This document shows positions 1-7,880 of a stretch of DNA of 17,188 nucleotides, piece by piece; positions within the stretch are counted from its first letter, which is position 1; every line of letters starts with the position of its first letter. The stretch is from Deltaproteobacteria bacterium UBA2957 (GTDB lineage Bacteria > Myxococcota_A > UBA796). Both the position numbers and the translations under genes were made by a program. Below the pieces are notes generated by a model. It was not told the origin of the DNA. It ran no database searches and saw nothing but the letters and a program-made list of their open reading frames with translations. The stretch lies in contig DEBL01000108.1 in assembly GCA_002348535.1 (NCBI GenBank), positions 1 through 17,188 on the forward strand. Reading direction: 5' to 3'.

Positions 1-1398
1 CCCGCCGACATCGCAGACGTACTCGGCACACGACCCGTGTCGACCACCGATGAAGCCATTGCCGCCATCGAGGCTGCAAAGGCCGCACTCCCGGCTTGGA
101 GAGATACTCCCGCACCGAAGCGAGGCGAGTACTTGTTTCGGCTTGTTCGATTGCTGGAGCGCGACCAAGAGCGGCTCGCCGAAGTGTTGTCGATGGAGGA
201 AGGGAAGATCATCGCCGAGGCGCGGGGAGAAGTGGCCAAGACTACCCGATACGTTGAGTTTGCCGCCGGTGACGCTCGAAGAATGACCGGCATAACCGCC
301 GAGAGCGAGATCCCGGGTACCTTTGCCATGACCATCTGGCGTCCTCATGGCGTCGTTGGACTCATCACGCCGTGGAACTTTCCCGTCTGCATCCCGCTGT
401 GGAAGATTGCCCCAGCGATTGCAGCCGGAAACACCGTAGTGCTCAAGCCCGCTCCCGAAACCCCTGCGACGGCCCACCTCATCGGAAAACTGATTCAGGA
501 AGCCGGAATTCCCGATGGCGTCGTCAACATCGTTCACGGAGACGTCGAGCCTGCGCAAGCCATCATCGAACACCCCGATGTCACCGCCATCAGCTTCACC
601 GGATCGACCGAAGTCGGTCGAATCATTGAGGCCCAATGTGGCAAACTGCACAAGCCGATCCAGTGCGAGTTGGGCGGAAAAAACCCGCTCCTGATCTTCT
701 CGGATGCCGACCTCGATCTGGCGGCGGGCGCCTGCGCAAAGGGTGCTTTTGGGTCCACTGGACAGCGCTGCACAGCGACCAGTCGGGCCATAGTGATGGA
801 CGACGTGGCCGACGCTTTCGTCGCGAAAGTGCTTGAGCACGCCAATGCCGTCCGGGCTGGCCACCCGCTGGATGAAGCCACCACCATGGGGCCGAGCGTG
901 TCGGCCAAGCAACTTGACCAAGTCATCAAGTACATGGAGATTGGCAAAGGCGAAGCCGAACTCTTGTGTGGAGGCCATCGCATGACGGACGGCACCTTGG
1001 GGGGCGGATATTTCCCGGCGCCCACGATTTTTGACCGTGTTGCGGGAACGGCGAGGATCGCGACCGAAGAAATCTTTGGGCCTGTGCTCTCAGTGGTTCG
1101 CGTGAAGTCCGTCGACGAAGCCATCGCCGTCGCCAACGGTGTGAAGTATGGACTCACAGGGTCGGTCTTTACTCGAGACATCAGCCACGCCTTCCGGATC
1201 ATCAATGAGCTCGAGGCGGGCATGACTCACATCAACAATCCGACCATTGGTGGCGAAGCCCACATGCCCTTTGGGGGCATCAAGGCGACCGGTGTCGGAC
1301 CGAGAGAGATGGGTCCCGATGCATGGAAGTTCTACGCAGAGTCCAAGACCATCTACATCAACCATGCGCTGGCGGCTCGAAAGAGCAACCTCTTTTAG
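1..1398 (+). CDS. NAD(P)+-dependent aldehyde dehydrogenase, 5' end outside the window
   Basis: Oxidises an aldehyde to a carboxylate with NAD(P)+ in the cytoplasm. The frame is open from base 1, and the codons before the GTG at 37 read like the N-terminus of this family, so the true start lies upstream. Visible motifs, numbered from the GTG: cofactor/active-site Asn in TPWNFP (about 114), the Lys of VVLKPAP (137), the FTGSTEVG turn (188-195), the general-base Glu in ELGGKN (211) and the nucleophilic Cys in GQRCTATSR (245, codon 769-771). The EEIFGP and MPFGGIKATG segments are also present, so the enzyme looks intact. The GQRCTATSR context and C-terminus resemble 2-oxoglutarate-semialdehyde (2,5-dioxovalerate) dehydrogenases, but substrate cannot be fixed from sequence alone. 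The stop is 3 bases before the next start, suggesting co-transcription with the cobalamin-binding protein. Confidence 0.93.
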   Translation, partial: PADIADVLGTRPVSTTDEAIAAIEAAKAALPAWRDTPAPKRGEYLFRLVRLLERDQERLAEVLSMEEGKIIAEARGEVAKTTRYVEFAAGDARRMTGITAESEIPGTFAMTIWRPHGVVGLITPWNFPVCIPLWKIAPAIAAGNTVVLKPAPETPATAHLIGKLIQEAGIPDGVVNIVHGDVEPAQAIIEHPDVTAISFTGSTEVGRIIEAQCGKLHKPIQCELGGKNPLLIFSDADLDLAAGACAKGAFGSTGQRCTATSRAIVMDDVADAFVAKVLEHANAVRAGHPLDEATTMGPSVSAKQLDQVIKYMEIGKGEAELLCGGHRMTDGTLGGGYFPAPTIFDRVAGTARIATEEIFGPVLSVVRVKSVDEAIAVANGVKYGLTGSVFTRDISHAFRIINELEAGMTHINNPTIGGEAHMPFGGIKATGVGPREMGPDAWKFYAESKTIYINHALAARKSNLF

Positions 1399-1401
1399 CG
1401 C

Positions 1402-2205
1402 ATGAACTATCGCACGCCCGCCGGTCCGCAGCGCATCGTATGCTTGACGGAAGAGCCCACGGAAATTTTGTATGCCTTGGGTGAACAGGACCGGATTGTG
1501 GGCATCAGTGCCTACACAGAGCGACCACCAGAGGCCAAGCGCGACAAGCCCGTCGTCAGTGCCTTTGTGGATGGTTCTCTGAAGAAGATTCAAGCCCTCA
1601 AGCCAGACCTTGTGATTGGCTTTTCAGATATCCAAGCCGATCTCGCGCGAAAGTTGATCGCCAACAACCTCAACGTGCTCATTTTCAATCAGCGGAGCAT
1701 TCAAGAAATTTTAGAGGTCGTCGTCAACGTGGGCCGCTTGGTGGGTCGCACACAGGCCGCACATGAGCTTGTCAGTGGCTACATCACCAATATTGAGGCC
1801 GCTCAAGATCGGGCCGCCAAGCGGGGTGTTCGACCACGGGTCTACTTTGAAGAATGGGACGACCCGATGATCTCGGCCATCGAGTGGGTGAGCGAGTTGA
1901 TTGATATTGCAGGCGGCGAGGACATCTTTGCCGACAGATCTCGGGGCAAGCTGGCCAAGGAACGATTCGTGCAGCCAGAGGAAGTCATTCGTGCTGCCCC
2001 GGATGTGATGCTCGCCAGTTGGTGCGGCAAGCGCTTTGACCGAGCATCGGTCGATGCCCGGCCGGGGTGGAACGCGCTGCCGGCCATCGCACATGGTCGA
2101 GTGTTTGAGCTTTCGTCGGCAGAGATTCTGCAGCCCGGTCCTGCGTGTCTCACTGACGGCTTGCGGGCCATCGAGCGGGCGCTCACTGCGGATGGAACGC
2201 GCTAG
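1402..2205 (+). CDS. Cobalamin-binding BtuF-like protein without signal peptide
   Basis: A 267-residue member of the periplasmic-binding-protein family of BtuF/FhuD type (PF01497). The opening RIVCLTEEPTEILYALG (11-27), KPDLVIGFSDIQADL (67-81), YFEEWDDPMISAIEWVSEL (148-166) and QPGPACLTDGL (244-254) match the group annotated as cobalamin-binding proteins. Unlike BtuF it begins directly with the mature fold: there is no hydrophobic leader or lipobox, so it is probably cytoplasmic, and no ABC permease or ATPase gene adjoins it. It starts 3 bases after the aldehyde dehydrogenase stop without a clear ribosome-binding site, which suggests coupled translation. Its TAG stop shares the palindrome CTAG with the stop of the convergent symporter gene. 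The ligand is inferred from family annotation; another corrinoid or metal chelate is possible. Confidence 0.82.
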   Translation: MNYRTPAGPQRIVCLTEEPTEILYALGEQDRIVGISAYTERPPEAKRDKPVVSAFVDGSLKKIQALKPDLVIGFSDIQADLARKLIANNLNVLIFNQRSIQEILEVVVNVGRLVGRTQAAHELVSGYITNIEAAQDRAAKRGVRPRVYFEEWDDPMISAIEWVSELIDIAGGEDIFADRSRGKLAKERFVQPEEVIRAAPDVMLASWCGKRFDRASVDARPGWNALPAIAHGRVFELSSAEILQPGPACLTDGLRAIERALTADGTR

Positions 2206-3707
2206 TGGGCCGTGCCTTGGTTGGCTGAGGCGCGAGGGGATGAGTCGCGAAGGCTGACCAACACCCCAGCAATAGCCGAGAGAAGAAATGCCGGTGGCAG
2301 TTCACTCAGTGCGGCGAAGCCGGGCCCGACCGTCGGCAGTGCGGTCGCTCCAAATTTGAAGAGGGGAACCCCGATGAACCCGGCCAGCATGGCGGCGAGG
2401 GCGCCATTGGCGGTGAACCGACTCCAGAACAGGCTCAGAATGATGGTCGGGCAGAAGGTGGCTGCGATGCCGGACCAGCCAAAGATGACAAACCAGAACA
2501 CCGTGCGCCCGGGTACGAGCACTGCAACGATGAGCGCAATCGCCAAGCTTGCGAGGGCCAAGCCAAATGTCACCTTGCGAGACAACGGAACGAGATCTTC
2601 GTCCGGCATGTCGGGGTGCTTTACCTGCTGGTACCAGTCCCGAACCGCGGCCGACGAGGCCACCACCAACAGTGAATCAACGGTAGACATGATGGCGCTC
2701 AGTACGATCGCGATGAACAGACCCACCAACACGGCGGGTAGGGCGTGCTCCACCAAGAGGGGCAGCACGTTCTGGCCCCCATTGCCAAGCACGTCTACTG
2801 GCTGACCGGCCGGCGCCAAAATTGCGCGACCCACCATCCCAGTGACCACGGCACCGGAATCGGCAAGAAGCGTCCACACCAGTGCAGTTGCGGCTCCGGG
2901 CGCCACCTCGTCTTCACTCTTGAGGGAAAGAAAGCGCACAAAGATCTGCGGTGAGCCCAAGAAACCGAGACCGATCAGGCTGAGCCCCAACACCTCGAGA
3001 ATGCGAATGCCACTCCAGCCGCCCGGGCCCGATAGGCGGGTCAAGTCGGGGTCGATGCTGGCGAGTCCCGCCATCATTTCACCCCAGCCTCCGAGGCTCA
3101 CCAAGGCAATGATGGGCAAGGTCACAAGACCAAGAAACATCAGCGTGCCCTGAAACACATCGGACCACACCACAGCGACGAAGCCTCCCGACACGATGTA
3201 GGCCATCACCACTGCGAATCCGATCAAGGCGCCGAGGTAGTAGTCGATGCCCAAGAAGCTCTCAAAAGCGGTCCCGGTTGCATCGATCTGAGCCGACACG
3301 TAGACCGTTACAAATACCACCAAGCACGTGGCAGCCACCTTTCGAAGCCGCTGGGTGTCGTCGTTAAATCGGCTCTCCAAGTAATCGGGGATGGTCAGCG
3401 AATCGTATTGGTCCGTTAAACGTTTGAATGGACGGCACATCAACAGCCATGCACCCGCCACACCCAAGACCTCGCCCACAACGACCCAGAAGGCTTGAAC
3501 GCCAAGCATCGCGCCCATACCGGTGAGTCCCAGCAGCAACCAAGCGGACTCGCCGGTTGCGCGTGCCGAGAATGCGGCAGCAAGGAACCCAAAGCGCTTA
3601 TTGCCGGCGTAGTAGTCCCGAACCGATGTCATGCGCCGACTTGCAATGACTCCGATGGCCACCAAGGCCACCATGTAGAGGCCGACGCCGATCCATTTCC
3701 AAGTCAT
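2202..3707 (-). CDS. Sodium/solute symporter, PutP-like (SSF family)
   Basis: A 501-residue inner-membrane transporter coupling solute uptake to Na+. It starts MTWKWIGVGLYMVALVAIG and has about 12-13 hydrophobic spans, matching the length of proline permease PutP (about 500 residues). Family marks are the SVRDYYAGNKRFGF segment after TM1, AFSARATGESAWLLLGLTG, SLTIPDYLESRF, and the sodium-site helix with AIMSTVDSLLVVASSA. At the position of PutP Asp55 (in SASDMSGW) this protein has Gly followed by Glu (ATGESAW), so the substrate need not be proline. The ATG at 3707 is chosen over an in-frame extension to 4085 because AGGAG stands 8 bases before it and the extension is antisense to preA. It is divergent from preA, and its stop overlaps that of the cobalamin-binding gene. 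Confidence 0.9.
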   Translation of the reverse strand: MTWKWIGVGLYMVALVAIGVIASRRMTSVRDYYAGNKRFGFLAAAFSARATGESAWLLLGLTGMGAMLGVQAFWVVVGEVLGVAGAWLLMCRPFKRLTDQYDSLTIPDYLESRFNDDTQRLRKVAATCLVVFVTVYVSAQIDATGTAFESFLGIDYYLGALIGFAVVMAYIVSGGFVAVVWSDVFQGTLMFLGLVTLPIIALVSLGGWGEMMAGLASIDPDLTRLSGPGGWSGIRILEVLGLSLIGLGFLGSPQIFVRFLSLKSEDEVAPGAATALVWTLLADSGAVVTGMVGRAILAPAGQPVDVLGNGGQNVLPLLVEHALPAVLVGLFIAIVLSAIMSTVDSLLVVASSAAVRDWYQQVKHPDMPDEDLVPLSRKVTFGLALASLAIALIVAVLVPGRTVFWFVIFGWSGIAATFCPTIILSLFWSRFTANGALAAMLAGFIGVPLFKFGATALPTVGPGFAALSELPPAFLLSAIAGVLVSLRDSSPRASANQGTAH

Positions 3708-3715
3708 TCGATTTG

Positions 3716-3720
3716 CTCCT
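3716..3720 (-). promoter_or_regulatory. Ribosome-binding site of the symporter
   Basis: On the minus strand AGGAG ends 8 bases before the ATG at 3707. This decides the start against the longer open frame reaching 4085. Confidence 0.75.
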
Positions 3721-3738
3721 TTTAAACTGCTCGTGTTG

Positions 3739-3752
3739 GACTCATGGGAGTC
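3739..3752. repeat. Inverted repeat GACTC-ATGG-GAGTC, candidate operator
   Basis: Perfect 5-base arms around a 4-base centre, 32 bases upstream of the symporter start in the divergent symporter/preA region. It shares the layout GAC..CATGG..GTC with the repeat at 3785-3799. Its role as a regulator site is inference. Confidence 0.4.
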
Positions 3753-3784
3753 GCTGCAGTCCCTTGAGGTCGGCGCGATGCTCG

Positions 3785-3799
3785 GACCACATGGTGGTC
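3785..3799. repeat. Inverted repeat GACCAC-ATG-GTGGTC, candidate operator
   Basis: Perfect 6-base arms around a 3-base centre, in the divergent intergenic region. Its centre is about 46 bases from that of the similar repeat at 3739-3752. No regulator gene lies next to it. Confidence 0.42.
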
Positions 3800-3899
3800 G
3801 AACCGGCGAACCGAGGAGTTCAGGGTATCCAAGAAGCCCGGTTTCGTCGTACGATGGGCCGTTAATTCGCATGAGACCCGCGTACTCGACGAGACCAGT

Positions 3900-3915
3900 G
3901 GTACACTCGTGCACC
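3900..3915. repeat. Imperfect inverted repeat just upstream of preA
   Basis: GGTaCAC-tc-GTGcACC: a 16-base dyad in which the lower-case a/c pair and the two central bases do not match. It ends 5 bases before the preA ribosome-binding site, so it could be an operator or a leader hairpin. Sequence symmetry is the only evidence. Confidence 0.35.
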
Positions 3916-3920
3916 AACTT

Positions 3921-3924
3921 GAGG
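3921..3924 (+). promoter_or_regulatory. Ribosome-binding site of preA
   Basis: GAGG stands 6 bases before the ATG at 3931. It supports this start over the open frame that continues upstream to 3733, whose extra residues do not resemble the family. Confidence 0.6.
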
Positions 3925-3930
3925 ACCGAT

Positions 3931-5037
3931 ATGCCGACTTTGGAGACCACCGTAAACGGCCTGAAATTTCCCAATCCATTCGTGATTGGATCAGGCCCCC
4001 CCAGCACGAATGCAACCATCATGAACAAGGCCTTTGCCGCCGGCTGGGGTGGCGTTGTGGCCAAAACCACAGCCTTGTCCGACACACCGGTTGTGAACGT
4101 TCAGCCCCGGTATGGAAAGCTTCGCAGTCCCAAGAAGGACAACGTCGGCTTTCAAAACATTGAACTCATCTCCGACCTGCCGTTTGAAGACTGGGAAGAC
4201 TATTTTAAGAAGGTTAAAGACACCCACCCGGACCGAATTTTGATCGGCTCCATCATGGAGAGCTTTGACAAAGGTCGGTGGCAGGAAGTTGCCTCGCGAT
4301 CGTTTGATGCGGGATGCGACGCACTGGAGTTGAACTTTTCATGCCCTCACGGTCACCCCGAGCGCGGCATGGGGGCAGCGATGGGTCAAGATCCTGAGCG
4401 CGTGGAGACCGTCACGCGCTGGGTAACAGAGGTCGCGAATGGCCGTCCCATCTGGTCAAAAATGACCCCCAACATCACCGACATTACGGCGCCTTCGCGA
4501 GCGGCTTTGGCGGGCGGTGCCGATGGCGTCAGTGCCATCAACACCATTCTGGCCTGCATTGGAATCAACTTGAAGACGCTCAAGCCTCAGCCCACCGTTG
4601 AAGGCCACAGCACCTATGGAGGTTACAGCTATTACGCGGTAAAACCGATTGCGCTGCGCATGGTAGCTGAGATTGCCCGCAGCCTACCCGAGCTCACCAT
4701 TTCGGGTATCGGTGGCGTGACCTGTGCCAAGGACGCCATCGAGCACATGTTGGTTGGCGCACACACGGTGCAATCCTGCACGGGTCCCATGCTCCAAGGC
4801 TTCGGAATGGTCGAAGAGTTGATCGAAGGAACACTCGCCTTCATGGAGCAGCATGGGTTTGAGACCCTCGATGACTTTCGCGGCGCCAGCCTTCCGTTTT
4901 TCACAACGCACCACCACCTCGTCGAGTTGCAGGCAGAGAAGAAGCGGCTCCGCGCTGAGAAGCTGGCACAGAAGGATACGGAGTGGGGCAAGGGCGACGT
5001 CCGGGACGAGACGGCAGCCCTCACGTCGAATGAGTAG
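3931..5037 (+). CDS. preA: PreA-like dihydropyrimidine dehydrogenase / dihydroorotate dehydrogenase fold, lacking the C-terminal ferredoxin domain
   Basis: A 368-residue FMN TIM-barrel protein matching the pyrimidine-reducing domain of dihydropyrimidine dehydrogenase (uracil/thymine reduction). Active-site residues aligned with the mammalian enzyme: Asn76 and Glu78 in FQNIELIS (N609/E611), Asn135, Ser137 and the general-acid Cys138 in NFSCPHG (N668/S670/C671), and Asn204-Thr205 in AINTI (N736/T737). Lys45 and Lys177 (SKMTPNITD) lie in FMN-contacting segments, and GIGGV (259-263) is the phosphate loop. PreA normally carries a C-terminal 2x[4Fe-4S] domain. Here the barrel is followed only by a charged helical tail (about 331-368) with no cysteine, and no PreT partner lies nearby. 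The fold and active site are clear; the true substrate and electron donor are not. Confidence 0.85.
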   Translation: MPTLETTVNGLKFPNPFVIGSGPPSTNATIMNKAFAAGWGGVVAKTTALSDTPVVNVQPRYGKLRSPKKDNVGFQNIELISDLPFEDWEDYFKKVKDTHPDRILIGSIMESFDKGRWQEVASRSFDAGCDALELNFSCPHGHPERGMGAAMGQDPERVETVTRWVTEVANGRPIWSKMTPNITDITAPSRAALAGGADGVSAINTILACIGINLKTLKPQPTVEGHSTYGGYSYYAVKPIALRMVAEIARSLPELTISGIGGVTCAKDAIEHMLVGAHTVQSCTGPMLQGFGMVEELIEGTLAFMEQHGFETLDDFRGASLPFFTTHHHLVELQAEKKRLRAEKLAQKDTEWGKGDVRDETAALTSNE

Positions 5038-5089
5038 AGCGCAATAAGTGGCCGTTCCCGCGCGTAACCAAAGTAAACACCTGACCGTC

Positions 5090-5094
5090 GGAGG
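5090..5094 (+). promoter_or_regulatory. Ribosome-binding site of the PH-domain gene
   Basis: GGAGG lies 6 bases before the ATG at 5101 and is the strongest Shine-Dalgarno sequence in the window. Confidence 0.75.
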
Positions 5095-5100
5095 ATTCGC

Positions 5101-5643
5101 ATGACCGTGCCTGCAGAGCCACTCAAGAACGCTAGCCTGCGGTTGCAAGAAGGGGAGACACTCCTCGACGAGGGTCAAGCTCAAAAACGACACGTTCATG
5201 CAACTGCCGTGGTTCAGACTCTCGTTGTGCTCGGGCTGACCCTCGTGGTGGCCATACCCGTGGCTCTCGTCGACGGCCATCCGGGTGCGCTCCTCAGTGC
5301 AACCATATTCGCCAGCGTGTTCTACTTGCCGGCGTGGGCTCTGTGTCATCGGGCGTGGTCATGGCACCGGTGGTGGCTTACGGACCGCCGTCTGATTGTT
5401 CGACACGGACTTGTGGGTCACCGTACGCAAACCGTCGCCCTCAATCGGGTTGTCGACGTGACCATCAAGGTCTCGTGGCTGGATCGCTTGTTCGGACTGA
5501 GTCACCTGTATGTCCGCAGCATGGCCGGACCTCACGCCGCGGCAGGCCATCCCGCCCCGATGACGCTGTACGCCGTTGATGAAGTAGAAGACGTCGCCCA
5601 TCGCATCATGGAGCGCTTAGAGCACGAGTCGGCACGAAACTGA
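5101..5643 (+). CDS. Membrane protein with bacterial PH domain (bPH_2 / DUF304, YdbS-like)
   Basis: A 180-residue protein of unknown exact role. After a polar N-terminus there are two adjacent membrane spans (about 35-57 and 63-83), then a bacterial pleckstrin-homology domain. The latter is recognised by WWLTDRRLIVRHGLVGHRT (91-109), VALNRVVDVTIKVSWLDRLF (112-131) and GLSHLYVRS (132-140). This two-span plus bPH layout is the YdbS/DUF304 plan; the domain would face the cytoplasm and may contact lipid or a protein partner. A 63-base gap separates it from preA and a 43-base gap from trmO. No functional link to either neighbour is visible. Confidence 0.8.
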   Translation: MTVPAEPLKNASLRLQEGETLLDEGQAQKRHVHATAVVQTLVVLGLTLVVAIPVALVDGHPGALLSATIFASVFYLPAWALCHRAWSWHRWWLTDRRLIVRHGLVGHRTQTVALNRVVDVTIKVSWLDRLFGLSHLYVRSMAGPHAAAGHPAPMTLYAVDEVEDVAHRIMERLEHESARN

Positions 5644-5686
5644 GGTACAGGCCACCGGCGTAGTCCAGCCGAGATAAGAGACGGGC

Positions 5687-6208
5687 ATGGCGTGGTCCAA
5701 AAACAAAGACGTGCCGCCGCCTCGGGATCACCGTAGCGTCGTCGATGTGCCAGAGACGGTCACGCTGGAGCCGATTGGATGGGTTCGGTCTCCGTACACC
5801 GAGCGCCACGGAACGCCGAGGCAACCCGTGGTTCGGGGTGGCATCGTTGGGGAAGGTTACGTCGAGCTCAACGCAGCAATGGTTCCAGAGAAGGCGCTCC
5901 GGGACATCGAGGGGTTCGACCGAATCTGGCTCCTGACATACCTGCACCTGAATCCAAGATGGGGTCCGCTGGTGCGGCCTCCGCGCGGGGGCATTCGGCG
6001 TGGAGTGTTCGCGACGCGGTCGCCTCATCATCCGAACTCGATCGGCTTGTCGGCCGTCGAGCTGGTTCGGAGAGAGGGCGCCATCCTCCATGTTCGTGGT
6101 CTGGACTTGATCGACGGGACACCGGTCCTCGACATTAAACCGTATGTGCCCTACTGCGATGCTTTTCCGGACAGCGCTGCGGGGTGGGTCGATGCCGTCG
6201 AGGAATAA
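5687..6208 (+). CDS. trmO: tRNA (t6A37) N6-methyltransferase TrmO (TsaA/YaeB family)
   Basis: A 173-residue cytoplasmic SAM-dependent methyltransferase expected to methylate N6 of threonylcarbamoyl-A37 in certain tRNAs. It has the family's diagnostic segments: LEPIGWVRSPYTERHGTPRQ (27-46), IEGFDRIWLLTYLH (74-87), RSPHHPNSIGLSAVEL (111-126) and DLIDGTPVLDIKPYVPYCD (140-158). E. coli YaeB has about 235 residues; this protein ends directly after the catalytic barrel and so lacks the C-terminal domain, as do many shorter family members. The first 20 or so residues are polar and poorly conserved, so the start could be a little further in. It converges with the histidine kinase gene with only 6 bases between the stops. 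Confidence 0.9.
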   Translation: MAWSKNKDVPPPRDHRSVVDVPETVTLEPIGWVRSPYTERHGTPRQPVVRGGIVGEGYVELNAAMVPEKALRDIEGFDRIWLLTYLHLNPRWGPLVRPPRGGIRRGVFATRSPHHPNSIGLSAVELVRREGAILHVRGLDLIDGTPVLDIKPYVPYCDAFPDSAAGWVDAVEE

Positions 6209-6214
6209 GAACCT

Positions 6215-7855
6215 CTATGCGGGCGCCAGCAGCGTTTGCAATGCTTTATCGAGCTCGGCCAGACGAAAGGGTTTCTGCAGAATTTGAATCTGGTCGTCGC
6301 TGATCCGTTCTCGCAGTTGCTCATCCGCATAGCCGCTCATGTAGAGCACTTTCAAATGGGGCTGACTCGCAATGATTTCTTTCGCGATTTCGTCTCCGTA
6401 TTGGCGGTGTCCGAGGATCATGTCTGTGAGCAGTACATCGATCCGCGGCAACTTGTTGACCTTCTCGATGGCATCCAGCCCGTCGGATGCGCTGTGCGCG
6501 GTGTAGCCGAGTGCTTGAAGGAACATGACCGTCATGGTGCGGACGCTGGGCTCATCTTCAATCACCAGAACAGTCCGACCTTGGCCAAGACCCCTGTCGG
6601 GCTGGGGAGTACCCGGTCCGCCACGAATGACCTGCAGACCCGTCATCTGGGGAAGATACAGCCGAAACGTCGAGCCTTTGCCAGGTTCGCTGTCCACCGC
6701 GACCGCGCCGTTGGATTGCATGGCGAACCCGTACACCATGCTCAGGCCAAGACCCGTTCCCCGGCCTTCCCGCTGGGTTGTAAAGAATGGATCGAAGGCC
6801 TGCTGAAGAACGTCCGGTGTCATGCCGGGCCCGTCGTCTTGGACTTCGATGATCACATAGGCGCCCGGGCTCAGCTCGACGCCCGAGGGGAGGGGTTGGT
6901 CATTGAGCATGGCCGTCCGCACACGGACAGAGAGGCACCCGCCCGTCTCCATGGCGTCGCGCGCATTGATGCAGAGATTCAACAGGGCCGTCTCCAGTTG
7001 AGCGGGGTCCACAAAAGCAATGGGGTTGGCGTGACTGCCTTCGACGGTGAATTGAATCGATGCTTGCAGGCTGCGTCGAAGCAGGACTTCGGCACCATTC
7101 AACAGCTCATTGATGACCGTTGGCTGTGGCCGAAGCGCTTGTTGGCGGGAAAACGCCAGCATCCGTTGCGTCATCGTCGAGCCTCTGCGAACCGCATCGA
7201 GGGCCTGCTCAGCAAGCTCTTCGATTCCGGTGTCACCCGCCCCGCGAAGCGCGACCAGTTCGAGGGCGCCTGTGATGACGGCGAGGAGATTGTTGAAGTC
7301 GTGTGCCACCCCGCCTGCAAGTTGGCCGATGGCCTCGATTTTTTGCGTATGGAGCAGAAGATCTTGAGCGCGTTTGACCTCTTTGGTGCGCTCGTCCACG
7401 CGTTCTTCGAGTTCAGTGCGGACCTTCTGAAGTGCGCGCTGGGCGTTCTTCAGTTCGGTGATGTCGCGGATCGATCCCACCAAGATTTTGTCCCCATTTG
7501 GGCCGCGGAAAATGGACTTCTTTGTAACGATTGTGTGGGTGTTTCCAAGGGCGTCGGTCAGTGACTCTTCGTTGATGTTCGTCTGGCCAGAGGCAAAGAC
7601 CTCTGCATCCTTACGCCAGAACACATCGGCCTCTTCCTTGGGAAAAAAGTCATAGTCGCTTTTGCCCAGCAGCTTCTCACGGGGGTGACCCATGAAGTCG
7701 CAGAATGCTTGGTTGAGCATGATCCATCGATGGGATTCGTCTTTGACAAAAATGGGGTCGGCAATGGTGTCGACGATCTGTTCCAAAAAGCCCGGATCTT
7801 CGAAGCCCTTCAACAGAACCGAGTGGCCTGCGTCGTATGTTGACTCGCCATCCAT
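6215..7855 (-). CDS. Soluble hybrid sensor histidine kinase: PAS - HisKA - HATPase - receiver
   Basis: A 546-residue signalling kinase without membrane spans, so it probably senses a cytoplasmic signal. Domains in order: PAS (about 23-135, FLEQIVDTIADPIFVKDE to GSIRDITE); a coiled linker (about 136-165); HisKA with the phospho-acceptor His185 in GGVAHDFNNLL; HATPase with N box NLCINARDAM (293-302), G1 DDGPGM (340-345), F box FDPFFTT (354-360) and G2 GRGTGLGLSMVYG (364-376); and a C-terminal receiver (about 427-545) with acidic pocket Glu433-Asp434, phospho-acceptor Asp478 in LLTDMIL, Ser507 and Lys528 in QKPF. All catalytic residues are present. No separate response regulator adjoins it; output may pass by phosphorelay to a partner elsewhere. 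It is the last gene of the minus-strand operon, 25 bases after yaiI. Confidence 0.93.
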   Translation of the reverse strand: MDGESTYDAGHSVLLKGFEDPGFLEQIVDTIADPIFVKDESHRWIMLNQAFCDFMGHPREKLLGKSDYDFFPKEEADVFWRKDAEVFASGQTNINEESLTDALGNTHTIVTKKSIFRGPNGDKILVGSIRDITELKNAQRALQKVRTELEERVDERTKEVKRAQDLLLHTQKIEAIGQLAGGVAHDFNNLLAVITGALELVALRGAGDTGIEELAEQALDAVRRGSTMTQRMLAFSRQQALRPQPTVINELLNGAEVLLRRSLQASIQFTVEGSHANPIAFVDPAQLETALLNLCINARDAMETGGCLSVRVRTAMLNDQPLPSGVELSPGAYVIIEVQDDGPGMTPDVLQQAFDPFFTTQREGRGTGLGLSMVYGFAMQSNGAVAVDSEPGKGSTFRLYLPQMTGLQVIRGGPGTPQPDRGLGQGRTVLVIEDEPSVRTMTVMFLQALGYTAHSASDGLDAIEKVNKLPRIDVLLTDMILGHRQYGDEIAKEIIASQPHLKVLYMSGYADEQLRERISDDQIQILQKPFRLAELDKALQTLLAPA

Positions 7856-7880
7856 GGGGAGCGTCTAACCTCAGCGTCGC

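Noticed and set aside
3733..3930. N-terminal extension of preA
   Set aside because: Extra residues do not resemble the family; GAGG and the natural N-terminus place the start at 3931.
3708..4085. N-terminal extension of the symporter
   Set aside because: The extension is antisense to preA, resembles nothing, and a good AGGAG marks the start at 3707.
6236..7564. Long plus-strand open frame opposite the histidine kinase
   Set aside because: It lies wholly antisense to a kinase with complete catalytic motifs, has no recognisable domain and no ribosome-binding site; it is a by-product of GC-rich codon usage.
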